From Pseudomonas sp. H1h (GTDB lineage: Bacteria; Pseudomonadota; Gammaproteobacteria; Pseudomonadales; Pseudomonadaceae), in NCBI RefSeq assembly GCF_000633255.1, contig NZ_AYMJ01000030.1:142562-206561 (forward strand): 64,000 nt of DNA, written 5' to 3'. Shown piece after piece: positions 34,869-43,417 of this stretch. How positions within the stretch are numbered: position 1 is the stretch's first letter; each line of letters begins with the position of its first letter. The position numbers and the translations under genes were made by a program. Below the pieces are notes generated by a model that saw only the letters and a list, made by a program, of their open reading frames with translations, made no database searches and was not told the DNA's origin.

Positions 34869-35732
34869 TTACTCAATATTCTGCACTTGTTCGCGCATCT
34901 GCTCGATCAACACCTTGAGGTTGACGGCGGCCTGGGTACTGCGCGGGTCGAAGGCCTTGGAGCCCAGTGTGTTGGCTTCGCGGTTGAGTTCCTGCATCAG
35001 GAAGTCCAGGCGCCGCCCGGCTGCGCCGCCGGACTTGAGCACCCGGCGAACTTCGATGATGTGGGTGCTCAGGCGATCCAGTTCTTCGGCCACATCGCTC
35101 TTTTGCGCGAGCATGACCATTTCCTGTTCCAGGCGCTGCGGGTCCAGCTCGGCCTTCATATCGGCGAAGCGGTCGAGGACTTTCTGGCGCTGGGTGGCGA
35201 GCATCTGCGGAACCAGCTCGCGCAGGGTCACGACGTCTTCTTCAATCGAGGTCAGGCGCTCGTTGATCAGGCGAGCCAGCTCCGCGCCTTCGCGCTCGCG
35301 GCCGGCCTTGAGTTCCTTGAGGCCTTTATTGAACAGTGCCAGGGCCTCGGCGTTCAGCGCCTGTGGATCGGTCGCGTCGGCCACCAGTACGCCGGGCCAG
35401 GCCAGCACTTCCAGTGGATTCAGCGCCGCCGGGTTGTTGATCAGGCCAGCAACGGTTTCGGCAGCGGCGACCAGTTGCGCGGCGCGCTCGCGATCAACTT
35501 GCAGTGGTTTGCCGGTGCTTTCTTCGGTAAAGCGCAGGGTGCATTCCAGTTTGCCTCGCGACAGCCCCTGGCGCAGTGCTTCGCGCACGGCGCCTTCGAG
35601 ATCGCGGAACGACTCCGGCAGGCGCAGGTGCGGTTCCAGGTAGCGGCTGTTGACCGAGCGCAGTTCCCAGCTCAGGGTGCCCTGGACGCCGGCTTTCTCG
35701 ACGCGGGCGAAGGCGGTCATGCTGTGCACCAT
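34869..35732 (-). CDS. yicC: YicC family endoribonuclease
   Basis: A 287-residue protein with the family opening MVHSMTAFARVE, the LRSVNSRYLEPHLRLPE block and the C-terminal LDFLMQELNREANTLGSKA block. YicC proteins have been characterised as endoribonucleases affecting small-RNA turnover. The start at 35732 fits the family; a 46-residue upstream extension is out of character. It is divergent from rph, as in other Pseudomonas. Confidence 0.93.
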   Translation of the reverse strand: MVHSMTAFARVEKAGVQGTLSWELRSVNSRYLEPHLRLPESFRDLEGAVREALRQGLSRGKLECTLRFTEESTGKPLQVDRERAAQLVAAAETVAGLINNPAALNPLEVLAWPGVLVADATDPQALNAEALALFNKGLKELKAGREREGAELARLINERLTSIEEDVVTLRELVPQMLATQRQKVLDRFADMKAELDPQRLEQEMVMLAQKSDVAEELDRLSTHIIEVRRVLKSGGAAGRRLDFLMQELNREANTLGSKAFDPRSTQAAVNLKVLIEQMREQVQNIE

Positions 35733-35936
35733 GGCGGTGACCTCGCAATGCAGATCGGCTCGCCAAGAACATCCCGCAAGCTCGATATCAATGAATTTAA
35801 GCCGACTGGCAGCAAAGGCGCAGGATTGTAGCGCAGTGCAGCGGATGCGCCCAAACACACGGTGTGACAAAGGGCTGCAGGCCGTCGGTTATGCGCGTTT
35901 CAGGGCCCTGGGTCGACGACCGGAATTTTTAACCCG

Positions 35937-35965
35937 TGCCCAGGCACGGTGCAGCGCTCTATAAT
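35937..35965 (+). promoter_or_regulatory. Candidate sigma-70 promoter of rph
   Basis: TATAAT at 35960-35965 with a weak -35 (TGCCCA, 35937-35942) at 17-base spacing, about 38 bases before the rph start. Confidence 0.5.
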
Positions 35966-36002
35966 GCTCGGCAGTTTTCCGTCCCCAGTACAGGTATTCC
36001 CT

Positions 36003-36725
36003 ATGAAACGTCCAAGTGGTCGCGTTGCCGATCAGCTCCGCTCGATCCGCATTACCCGCAACTACACCAAACACGCCGAGGGATCCGTACTGGTCGAATT
36101 CGGTGATACCAAAGTCATCTGCACCGTCAGCGTCGAAAACGGCGTGCCGCGTTTCCTCAAAGGCCAGGGCCAGGGCTGGTTGACTGCCGAATACGGCATG
36201 CTGCCGCGCGCCACCGGCGAGCGTAACCAGCGTGAAGCCAGCCGTGGCAAGCAGGGCGGCCGCACCCTGGAAATCCAGCGCCTGATCGGTCGTTCCCTGC
36301 GCGCTGCGCTGGACATGTCCAAGCTGGGCGACGTGACCCTGTACGTCGACTGCGACGTGATCCAGGCTGACGGCGGCACCCGTACCGCGTCGATCACCGG
36401 CGCCATGGTGGCACTGGTCGATGCACTGAAAGTGATCAAGAAGCGCGGCGGCCTGAAAGGCGGCGACCCGCTCAAGCAAATGATCGGCGCGGTGTCGGTT
36501 GGCATGTATCAGGGCGAGCCGGTGCTGGATCTGGACTATCTTGAAGACTCTGCCGCCGAGACCGACCTCAATGTGGTGATGACCAGCACCGGTGGCTTCA
36601 TCGAAGTGCAGGGCACCGCCGAAGGCGCACCGTTCCAGCCTGAAGAGCTGAACGCCATGCTGGAACTGGCCAAGAAAGGCATGAACGAAATCTTCGAACT
36701 GCAACAGGCTGCACTGGCCGACTGA
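36003..36725 (+). CDS. rph: Ribonuclease PH
   Basis: A 240-residue enzyme: MKRPSGRVADQLRSIRITRN, TKVICTVSVENGVP, the GERNQREASRGKQGGRTLEIQ block compressed around RLIGRSLR, and DCDVIQADGGTRTASITGA. It trims tRNA 3' ends phosphorolytically. No frameshift of the E. coli K-12 kind is seen; the frame is intact to residue 240. Confidence 0.97.
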   Translation: MKRPSGRVADQLRSIRITRNYTKHAEGSVLVEFGDTKVICTVSVENGVPRFLKGQGQGWLTAEYGMLPRATGERNQREASRGKQGGRTLEIQRLIGRSLRAALDMSKLGDVTLYVDCDVIQADGGTRTASITGAMVALVDALKVIKKRGGLKGGDPLKQMIGAVSVGMYQGEPVLDLDYLEDSAAETDLNVVMTSTGGFIEVQGTAEGAPFQPEELNAMLELAKKGMNEIFELQQAALAD

Positions 36726-36754
36726 GCAGGTTCGTAACCCGCAAGGAGGACGCG

Positions 36755-37123
36755 ATGAGTGATGAGCAAGAGTTACTGCCCAAACCGAGCCAGGAAGTTC
36801 GTCAGTGGGCGATGTTTTGTCACTTGTCCGCCTTGCTGGGGATCTGGATTCCGTTCGGCAACCTGATCGGGCCGCTGATCCTTTGGCAGATGAAGCGCGA
36901 GACCGATCCGTTCATCGATGCCCAAGGCAAGGAGGCGCTGAATTTTCAGATCACCGTGGCGATTGCAGCAGCGATCTGTCTGCTGCTGATGGTGTTGATC
37001 ATCGGCTTCTTCCTGCTGGGTCTGCTGGCCATCGGCGCGCTGGTGCTGACGATCATTGCCGGGGTGAAGGCCAATGACGGCTTCCCCTACCGTTACCCGT
37101 TCACCTGGCGCCTGATCAAATAA
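36755..37123 (+). CDS. DUF4870 membrane protein
   Basis: A 122-residue protein with the DUF4870 pattern: WAMFCHLSALLGIWIPFGNL, GPLILWQMKRETDPFID, QGKEALNFQITV and a long hydrophobic C-terminal segment ending FPYRYPFTWRLIK. About three membrane helices. Function unknown. AAGGAGG stands 9 bases before ATG; it follows rph by 29 bases, an order conserved in Pseudomonas. Confidence 0.85.
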   Translation: MSDEQELLPKPSQEVRQWAMFCHLSALLGIWIPFGNLIGPLILWQMKRETDPFIDAQGKEALNFQITVAIAAAICLLLMVLIIGFFLLGLLAIGALVLTIIAGVKANDGFPYRYPFTWRLIK

Positions 37124-37146
37124 CAACCAGCGACGTTTTCCCCTTA

Positions 37147-37234
37147 TGGGAGCGGGCTTGCTCGCGAATGCGATGGGTCATTCAGCATTAATATCGACTG
37201 ACACAACGCCTTCGCGAGCCAGCCCGCTCACACA
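37147..37234. repeat. REPIN with one mutated arm
   Basis: TGGGAGCGGGCTTGCTCGCG (37147 on) and an inverse arm with two changes, TTCGCGAGCCAGCCCGCTCA (37211-37230). Located between convergent genes, before the shared terminator. Confidence 0.85.
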
Positions 37235-37251
37235 GAAAAATCAGCGCGCAC

Positions 37252-37281
37252 AAAAAAGCCGACTGCGATGTCGGCTTTTTT
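37252..37281. terminator. Bidirectional terminator between DUF4870 gene and crc
   Basis: AAAAAAGCCGAC, loop TGCGAT, GTCGGCTTTTTT: a 12-base symmetric arm able to end transcription from both sides. Confidence 0.9.
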
Positions 37282-37299
37282 GCATCCACGAATCGACGC

Positions 37300-38079
37300 T
37301 TAGATGGTCAGCGTCCAGTCGTAGTCGACGATCAGCGGCGCGTGTTGCGAGAACCGTGGCTGACGCGGCAGGCGTGCACTGCGCACGAAGCGCCGCAGGC
37401 CCGGGGTCAGGATCTGGTAGTCGAAACGCCAGCCGAGGTTAAGCATCTCGGCCTGTTCGTTGTCCGGCCACCAGCTGTACTGGTCGCCTTCGCGGCTGAC
37501 TTCGCGCAACGCATCGACATAGCCCATGTTGCCGACAATCTCGTCCATCCAGGCGCGTTCTGGCGCCAGGAAGCCCGGAGATTGCTGGCTGTCGCGCCAG
37601 TTCTTGATGTCGAGCTTCTGCTGCGCAACGTACAGCGAGCCACAATAAATGTACTCGCGACGTTTGCGCCGCTGTTTGTCCAGGTACTTGCCGAAGTCGT
37701 CCATGAGCTTGAACTTCTGGTTCAAGTCCTCATCGCCGTTCATCCCCGAAGGGAGCAGCAAGGTGGCAATACTGACTTTGTCGAAATCTGCTTGCAGGTA
37801 GCGCCCGTAGCGGTCGGCCGTCTCGAAACCGAGACCGCTGATGACAGCCTTCGGTTGCAACCGCGAATACAAAGCCACGCCACCTTGGGCAGGGACTTCA
37901 GCATCGCAGGCATAAAGGAAGTAGCCGTCCAGTTGGAAGGCTGGGTCATCCAGTTCAAAGGCGGAGGCACGGGTGTCCTGCAGGCAGATGACGTCGGCAT
38001 TCTGAGCCTGCAGCCAACTGAGCAAACCACGCTCGACTGCAGCCTGAATACCATTGACGTTCACACTGATGATCCGCAT
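37300..38079 (-). CDS. crc: Catabolite repression control protein Crc
   Basis: A 259-residue protein of the exonuclease III fold, starting MRIISVNVNGIQAAVERGLL. It is almost residue-for-residue what I recall of P. aeruginosa Crc and, as there, sits next to pyrE. ExoIII active-site positions are changed: LQDTRA where nucleases have LQETK, and SQHAPL where the catalytic Asp-His is expected. Crc acts with Hfq in translational repression of catabolic mRNAs. It is divergent from pyrE with an 82-base gap. Confidence 0.95.
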   Translation of the reverse strand: MRIISVNVNGIQAAVERGLLSWLQAQNADVICLQDTRASAFELDDPAFQLDGYFLYACDAEVPAQGGVALYSRLQPKAVISGLGFETADRYGRYLQADFDKVSIATLLLPSGMNGDEDLNQKFKLMDDFGKYLDKQRRKRREYIYCGSLYVAQQKLDIKNWRDSQQSPGFLAPERAWMDEIVGNMGYVDALREVSREGDQYSWWPDNEQAEMLNLGWRFDYQILTPGLRRFVRSARLPRQPRFSQHAPLIVDYDWTLTI

Positions 38080-38161
38080 AAATGGCCCCAAAAATCGCGT
38101 GCGTGTATGATACACGGCGTCAAGCTAATTAGCTAAATCCGTGGTATTTGGGGTTTTTTTC

Positions 38162-38806
38162 ATGCAAGCGTATCAGCGCGATTTCATTCGTTTTGCCATC
38201 GATCGCGGCGTTTTGCGCTTCGGTGAGTTCACCCTGAAGTCCGGGCGCACCAGTCCTTACTTCTTCAACGCCGGCCTGTTCAACTCGGGTTCCGCGCTGG
38301 CGCAGCTGGGTCGTTTCTACGCCGCAGCCATCGCCGAGAGCGGTATTCCCTTCGACGTGCTGTTCGGCCCGGCCTACAAAGGCATCCCGCTGGCGGCGAC
38401 CACCGCCGTGGCGCTGGCCGAACACCACAACCGTGACCTGCCATGGTGTTTCAACCGCAAGGAAGCCAAGGCTCACGGCGAGGGCGGCAGCCTGGTCGGC
38501 GCGCCGCTGACCGGTGACGTGCTGATCATTGACGACGTGATCACCGCCGGCACCGCGATCCGCGAAGTGATGCAGATCATCGCTTCCCAGGACGGCGCCA
38601 AGGCTGCCGGCGTGCTGATCGCCCTGAACCGTCAGGAGCGTGGCAACGGTGAATTGTCGGCGATTCAGGAAGTCGAGCGTGATTTCGGAATTCCGGTGAT
38701 CAGCATCGTTTCGCTGAACCAGGTGCTGGAATTCCTGGCAGACGACCCGCAGCTCAAGCAACACCTGCCAGCTGTAGAAGCCTACCGCGCCCAGTTCGGC
38801 GTCTGA
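38162..38806 (+). CDS. pyrE: Orotate phosphoribosyltransferase
   Basis: A 214-residue enzyme: MQAYQRDFIRFAIDRGVLRF, LFGPAYKGIPLA and the PRPP-binding VLIIDDVITAGTAIRE. It converts orotate and PRPP to OMP in pyrimidine synthesis. The start at 38162 gives the normal length; a longer reading adds seven unlikely residues. Confidence 0.97.
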   Translation: MQAYQRDFIRFAIDRGVLRFGEFTLKSGRTSPYFFNAGLFNSGSALAQLGRFYAAAIAESGIPFDVLFGPAYKGIPLAATTAVALAEHHNRDLPWCFNRKEAKAHGEGGSLVGAPLTGDVLIIDDVITAGTAIREVMQIIASQDGAKAAGVLIALNRQERGNGELSAIQEVERDFGIPVISIVSLNQVLEFLADDPQLKQHLPAVEAYRAQFGV

Positions 38807-38821
38807 CTGCGGTCAGCGTTT

Positions 38822-38911
38822 TGTGGGAGCGGGCTTGCTCGCGAATGCAGATGTCCCTTCAGCATTGATATCGACTGACAGCGCGCATTCGCGAGCAAGC
38901 CCGCTCCCACA
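38822..38911. repeat. REPIN: inverted pair of GTGGGAGCG elements
   Basis: TGTGGGAGCGGGCTTGCTCG at 38822 and inverse arm 38888-38911, ~42-base spacer, directly after pyrE. Confidence 0.9.
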
Positions 38912-38927
38912 TGGGACATGCGGTAAT

Positions 38928-38965
38928 AAAAGACCCCGCTCAGCCAGGCTGTGCGGGGTCTTTTT
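38928..38965. terminator. Bidirectional terminator after pyrE
   Basis: AAAAGACCCCGC and GCGGGGTCTTTTT enclose a 13-base loop. It can end pyrE and the convergent minus-strand island genes. Confidence 0.88.
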
Positions 38966-38972
38966 GTGTCCG

Positions 38973-39356
38973 TTAGCGCAGGTTTCGCCATTTTCCGATC
39001 AGTTTCAGGGTCAGGCTTGCATTGATCAATGCAAAAGCCAGCAACGCCAGAACCACCATCACATACAGCGTGCGATCTACATCGAAATTCCACAGATCCA
39101 GGCTGCTGCTGCGGATAATCGCCACCGCACTTGGCAGGTTGACGTAAAACAGCGCCGCAAAAGCGCACGTCAGCGGCAGCGCACGCCAGTAAAGCGCATC
39201 CCTGACCTTCTTTCGACTGCGCCTGCGGCTCTGTGGGCCTGACTGGTATTCATCCAGCGCCAACGCTTCACTGAGTGTCGGCCACGCCAGATTGAACAGA
39301 AAAGTGGTCAGGGTCAGCAGCAAGCCACTGACCGCAACGATGTCACTGAACGGCAT
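38973..39356 (-). CDS. Small membrane protein of unknown function
   Basis: A 127-residue protein (start MPFSDIV) with about three membrane helices: VAVSGLLLTLTTFLFNLAW, LPLTCAFAALFYVNL and YVMVVLALLAFALINASL. A basic patch RRRSRKKVR lies between the first two. No family recognised. The start overlaps the preceding gene by 14 bases, implying coupling. GGGAC lies 4 bases before the ATG; a start 6 codons upstream is possible. Confidence 0.6.
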   Translation of the reverse strand: MPFSDIVAVSGLLLTLTTFLFNLAWPTLSEALALDEYQSGPQSRRRSRKKVRDALYWRALPLTCAFAALFYVNLPSAVAIIRSSSLDLWNFDVDRTLYVMVVLALLAFALINASLTLKLIGKWRNLR

Positions 39357-39915
39357 TGAGTCCCAGCGTCGCACAGAGTAATGCGTGGCTGTCTTCGCTG
39401 ATCTCGAACTGCCCGGCGCTGCCTTTGCGTTTGGTGATGGGTTTGAAGGTCGGCTCGTTCTGAGTGATCAGCATGTTCAGCTCATCGCGGATCACGTCCG
39501 AGCTGATGACCACCAGAAACACGGTTTGCGCGTGTTCTGCCGTCTCGATCACGGCGCGCATGCTGTGCTGAAGGATGTCGTCGAGTTGATTGCGAAAGCG
39601 CGACACGGTGTTTTTCAGCAGGGTTTTGCTTTGACTCTGGGTCAGCTGGAAGATCGTCGAGATCTGCGATTCGGTCGGCAGCGTTTCCCCGAAGTAGCTT
39701 TGAATCAGATAGAGCAGACGATCCTGCTTGGCCTCATCGGCCCGGCTGGGCATACCGCCTTCGACGAGCATTTTCAGGTATTCGGTCAGGCTGGCCTTGG
39801 CGATTCGCTGCAGGGCATGGGTGATTTCCGCGTCGCCTATGCGCAAGGTTTTCTTGACCAGTTCCTTTTGTTCCAGCTCGAAGGCGTCGGCGTCGATCGT
39901 GAACGAGATCTGCAT
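39343..39915 (-). CDS. Protein of unknown function (190 aa)
   Basis: A 190-residue soluble protein, mostly helical, opening MQISFTIDADAFELEQKEL. Residues ~25-65 contain LQRIAKASLTEYLKMLVEGG, and ~90-125 a helix rich in Gln and Arg. The C-terminal part is FLVVISSDVIRDELNMLI. No family recognised. It overlaps the downstream membrane-protein gene and follows a small Zn-ribbon-like gene by 17 bases; the three look like one transcription unit between pyrE and argB. Confidence 0.6.
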   Translation of the reverse strand: MQISFTIDADAFELEQKELVKKTLRIGDAEITHALQRIAKASLTEYLKMLVEGGMPSRADEAKQDRLLYLIQSYFGETLPTESQISTIFQLTQSQSKTLLKNTVSRFRNQLDDILQHSMRAVIETAEHAQTVFLVVISSDVIRDELNMLITQNEPTFKPITKRKGSAGQFEISEDSHALLCATLGLNAVQ

Positions 39916-39932
39916 GGCTCAATCGCTCCGAG

Positions 39933-40193
39933 TCATTTTTTGCGCGAGGGGGTGATGGTCTCGGCCCTTTTGATGCCGGAAGGCTTATCGGTTTTTTGTG
40001 GATAACGATCGTTGCCTGCGTCACCTTGCCCGGTGAGGATCTTCCAGCCGTTCAGGAGGTGCGCTGTCTTGCGAAACTGCGGGCAGGGCGGCATTGAGGT
40101 TTTGGCTTGATTGGAATACTGATGGCCGCAATCAACGCACTCATAAGTGCCAGGAGAAACATCACTGCCGTAGGGAACGTAGTCTTTTTGCAT
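39933..40193 (-). CDS. Small zinc-ribbon-like protein
   Basis: An 86-residue protein. YECVDCGHQY supplies one CxxC knuckle, and a single later Cys lies in MPPCPQF; the second knuckle is therefore incomplete (C-P-Q-F in place of CxxC). The tail is basic (GIKRAETITPSRKK). It may bind metal or nucleic acid, but that is inference. First gene of the three-gene unit. Confidence 0.55.
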   Translation of the reverse strand: MQKDYVPYGSDVSPGTYECVDCGHQYSNQAKTSMPPCPQFRKTAHLLNGWKILTGQGDAGNDRYPQKTDKPSGIKRAETITPSRKK

Positions 40194-40293
40194 GGGTAGA
40201 TCTCCGTTGGATTAGGGGAAGATCCTAGGGAGATTTGTTCTGAGGGAATGTCGGGCGTTTCGCTCAATAGCGTCGGACATTTCTTGCTCGCAC

Positions 40294-40381
40294 AAAAAAG
40301 ACCGCAGGCTTCGTCATCGCCTACAGGGAATTCATACAAATGAAGTTCCGCGTGGGCGCTGCCGCAGGCTGCGATCTTTTT
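40294..40381. repeat. Inverted pair of GATC-type REP-like elements
   Basis: A degenerate arm AAAAGACCGCAGGCTTCGTC (from about 40295) faces GGGCGCTGCCGCAGGCTGCG (40354-40373, then ATCTTTTT). It belongs to the same family as the single element at 21.7 kb and separates argB from the island. Confidence 0.6.
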
Positions 40382-40393
40382 AGGTTTCAGCGA

Positions 40394-41299
40394 TCAGGGA
40401 CGCTTGCGATTGCTGATCAGCGTGCCCACACCGGTGTCGGTGAAGATTTCCAGCAGGATCGCGTTCGGCACGCGACCGTCGATGATCAGCGAGCTGCCCA
40501 CACCGCCCTGAACCGCTTCCAGTGCGCAGCGGATCTTCGGCAGCATGCCGCCGTAGATGGTGCCGTCGGCGATCAGGTCATCGACCTGCTGGGTGCTCAG
40601 GCCGGTCAGGACCGTGCCCGACTTGTCCATCAGGCCGGCGATGTTGGTCAGCAGCATCAGCTTTTCGGCTTTCAGCGCTTCGGCAACCTTGCCGGCCACC
40701 AGGTCAGCGTTGATGTTGTACGACTCGCCGTTCTCACCGACGCCGATTGGCGCGATCACCGGGATGAAGTTGCCCTTGACCAGCAGGTTCAGCAGTTCGG
40801 TGTTGATCCCGACCACTTCGCCCACCTGACCGATGTCGATGATTTCCGGCTGGGTCATCTCCGGGGTCTGGCGGGTGACGGTCAGTTTCTTCGCGCGAAT
40901 CAGCCCGGCGTCTTTACCGGTCAGACCGATGGCGCTGCCGCCGTGGCGGTTGATCAGGTTGACGATGCTTTTGTTGACCTGGCCGCCGAGGACCATTTCC
41001 ACCACGTCCATGGTCGCGGCGTCGGTGACGCGCATGCCGTCGACAAAGTGGCTTTCGATCGACAGACGCTTGAGCAGATCACCGATCTGCGGGCCGCCGC
41101 CGTGAACCACCACCGGGTTGATACCCACGGCTTTCATCAAGACGATGTCGCGGGCGAAGCCGGTTTTCAGCTCCTCGCTTTCCATCGCGTTGCCGCCGTA
41201 TTTGATCACCAGGGTCTTGCCGACATAACGTCGGATGTAAGGCAACGCTTCGGACAGGACCTGGGCGGTGTGGGCGGCGGCTTCGCGTTCAAGGGTCAT
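40394..41299 (-). CDS. argB: Acetylglutamate kinase
   Basis: A 301-residue enzyme: VIKYGGNAM, VVHGGGPQIGDLLKRL, EMVLGGQVNKSIVNLINRHG, and the C-terminal MLPKIRCALEAVQGGVGSS. It phosphorylates N-acetylglutamate in arginine synthesis. The length includes the N-terminal helix found in arginine-inhibited hexameric forms. It lies 17 bases after algC. Confidence 0.97.
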   Translation of the reverse strand: MTLEREAAAHTAQVLSEALPYIRRYVGKTLVIKYGGNAMESEELKTGFARDIVLMKAVGINPVVVHGGGPQIGDLLKRLSIESHFVDGMRVTDAATMDVVEMVLGGQVNKSIVNLINRHGGSAIGLTGKDAGLIRAKKLTVTRQTPEMTQPEIIDIGQVGEVVGINTELLNLLVKGNFIPVIAPIGVGENGESYNINADLVAGKVAEALKAEKLMLLTNIAGLMDKSGTVLTGLSTQQVDDLIADGTIYGGMLPKIRCALEAVQGGVGSSLIIDGRVPNAILLEIFTDTGVGTLISNRKRP

Positions 41300-41316
41300 T
41301 CAGGGCTCCGGGTGAA

Positions 41317-42714
41317 TCAGAACGGTAGGTGGAGATCAGGTGCAACGCGTTTCAGTTGGGTGTGGAACACATCCTTGATGCGCTGCAATTGCGCCTCGTC
41401 ATCGGCCTCGAAGCGCAGCACCAGCACCGGCGTGGTGTTGGATGCGCGCACCAGGCCCCAGCCTTCGGCGTAATCGACCCGCACGCCGTCAATGGTGGTC
41501 AGGTCAGCGCCTGGGCCCCACTGTGCGTCGTGCAGTGCATCAATGATGCTGAATTTGCTCTCTTCGGTCACATGGATATTGATTTCCGGCGTAGAAATAT
41601 CGTTCGGGAAGGTCGCAAACAGCTCCTCGGCGGTGGATTTTTCCTTGCTGAGGATCTCCAGCAGGCGCGCGGCGCTGTAGATGCCGTCGTCGAAACCGAA
41701 CCAGCGCTCCTTGAAGAAGATGTGCCCGCTCATCTCGCCGGCCAATAGAGCACCGGATTGTTTCATTTTCTTTTTGATCAACGAGTGACCGGTCTTCCAC
41801 ATTAGCGGGCGACCGCCGTATTCCTTGATCAGCGGCACCAGACGGCGGGTGCATTTGACGTCGAAGATGATTTCCGCGTCCGGGTTGCGCGCGACCACGT
41901 CACGGGCAAACAGCATCAGCAGGCGATCCGGGTAGACGATGCTGCCGGTGTTGGTCACCACGCCGACACGATCACCGTCGCCATCGAAAGCCAGGCCGAT
42001 ATCGGCGTTGGTTTCCTTGACCTTGGCGATCAGGTCGACGAGGTTTTCAGGCTTGCCAGGGTCCGGGTGATGGTTGGGGAAGTTGCCATCGACTTCGCAG
42101 AACAGCGGGATGACTTCGCAGTTCAATGCTTCGATCAGTTGCGGGGCGATCACGCCGGCTGCGCCGTTACCGCAGTCGACCACGACTTTCATGCGTCGGG
42201 CCAGCTTGACGTCCTGGACGATTTCGGTGGTGTAGCGGTCGAGGATCTCGACCTGGGTCACGCTGCCCTGACCGCTGGTCAGGTCATTGGTCTTGATGCG
42301 CTCGTGCAGCACCTGGATCTGTTCGTTGGCGAGAGTGTCACCTGCGATCACGATCTTGAAACCGTTGTAATTTGACGGGTTATGGCTGCCGGTGAGCATC
42401 ACCCCCGACTTGCCGGCCAGTACGTTGGCCGCGTAATACAGCGCCGGGGTCGGCACCAGGCCGACATCGCTGACATGGCAGCCGCTTTCGGCGATACCGC
42501 GGATCAGCTCGGCCACCAGTTCCGGGCCGGACAGTCGGCCGTCGCGGCCGACCGACACGTTCGGTTCGCCCTGGGCCAGGCTCTGCGAGCCGATGGCGCG
42601 GCCGATCCAGTAAGCGGTTTCGGCATTGAGGAATTCCGGCACGGTGCCGCGAATGTCATAGGCGCGGAAGATGCTGTCGGGAAGCTTCGGGGCGATCTTG
42701 GCTGGGGTGCTCAT
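41317..42714 (-). CDS. algC: Phosphomannomutase/phosphoglucomutase AlgC
   Basis: A 465-residue enzyme: FRAYDIRG, phosphoserine loop TGSHNPSNYNGFK, metal loop FDGDGDRVG, sugar loop GEMSGHIFFKERW and phosphate-binding loop VRASNTTPVLVLRFE. It interconverts hexose 1- and 6-phosphates for LPS, alginate and rhamnolipid precursors. The start at MSTPAKI (42714) matches P. aeruginosa AlgC; 12 upstream in-frame residues look untranslated. Confidence 0.95.
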   Translation of the reverse strand: MSTPAKIAPKLPDSIFRAYDIRGTVPEFLNAETAYWIGRAIGSQSLAQGEPNVSVGRDGRLSGPELVAELIRGIAESGCHVSDVGLVPTPALYYAANVLAGKSGVMLTGSHNPSNYNGFKIVIAGDTLANEQIQVLHERIKTNDLTSGQGSVTQVEILDRYTTEIVQDVKLARRMKVVVDCGNGAAGVIAPQLIEALNCEVIPLFCEVDGNFPNHHPDPGKPENLVDLIAKVKETNADIGLAFDGDGDRVGVVTNTGSIVYPDRLLMLFARDVVARNPDAEIIFDVKCTRRLVPLIKEYGGRPLMWKTGHSLIKKKMKQSGALLAGEMSGHIFFKERWFGFDDGIYSAARLLEILSKEKSTAEELFATFPNDISTPEINIHVTEESKFSIIDALHDAQWGPGADLTTIDGVRVDYAEGWGLVRASNTTPVLVLRFEADDEAQLQRIKDVFHTQLKRVAPDLHLPF

Positions 42715-42912
42715 CTGCACAAATGCTCCATCTCGAAAGTGGCGGGACACACCGGCGATTCATTCGACGGCAGGCTCAAACTGAAGGGTATGACGGCGTT
42801 TTCCACGCAGAGTTCGTGGTATGAAAGGGCCATGACGCCTTGTCGGGCGTGGCTTTGGTCCGCCAAAACCTTGATTTTCGGTGCTAAACCGCGCAGATGA
42901 CAATTTCAATTT

Positions 42913-42939
42913 GTGGTGAGGAAGAGCCTCCCTCACCAC
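42913..42939 (-). terminator. Hairpin downstream of dut
   Basis: GTGGTGAGG (42913-42921) and CCTCACCAC (42931-42939), a perfect 9-bp stem with 9-base loop. On the minus strand it is followed by AAATTGAAATTG, not a T-tract. It may end the coaBC-dut transcript. Confidence 0.45.
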
Positions 42940-42956
42940 GCCCGCTGTCTACCTGA

Positions 42957-43412
42957 TTATTTAGTGCCGGTATGGCCGAAACCGCCGGTACCGCGTTCGG
43001 TTTCAACGAACTCTTCGACCATTTCGAAATGCGCCTGCACCACCGGCACCAGCACCAATTGCGCCAGGCGTTCGCCGACGGTCATGGTGAAGTCGGTCTG
43101 ACCACGGTTCCAGCAGGACACCATCAGCGGGCCTTGATAATCGGAGTCGATCAGGCCCACGAGGTTGCCCAGCACGATGCCGTGCTTATGGCCCATGCCC
43201 GAGCGCGGCAGGATCAGCGCGGCGAGATTCGGGTCGCCGATGTACACCGACAGTCCGGTCGGGATCAGCACGGTTTCACCCGGCTTGATGACGATGTCCT
43301 GTTCCAGCATGGCGCGCAGGTCGAGGCCGGCGGAGCCTGGCGTTGCGTATTGCGGCAGCGGGAATTCGGTACCGATGCGTGGGTCGAGGATCTTGGCTTG
43401 CAAAGCGTGCAT
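42957..43412 (-). CDS. dut: dUTP diphosphatase
   Basis: A 151-residue trimeric dUTPase with its motifs in order: GSAGLDLRA, LPRSGMGHKHG, GLIDSDYQG, ERLAQLVLVP and C-terminal RGTGGFGHTG. It hydrolyses dUTP to dUMP and PPi. It follows coaBC by 5 bases, the usual dfp-dut pair. Confidence 0.97.
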   Translation of the reverse strand: MHALQAKILDPRIGTEFPLPQYATPGSAGLDLRAMLEQDIVIKPGETVLIPTGLSVYIGDPNLAALILPRSGMGHKHGIVLGNLVGLIDSDYQGPLMVSCWNRGQTDFTMTVGERLAQLVLVPVVQAHFEMVEEFVETERGTGGFGHTGTK

Positions 43413-43417
43413 GTAAA

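Noticed and set aside
37300..38079. Exonuclease III (xthA) assignment
   Set aside because: Adjacency to pyrE, near identity to remembered Crc sequence and altered catalytic residues favour Crc.
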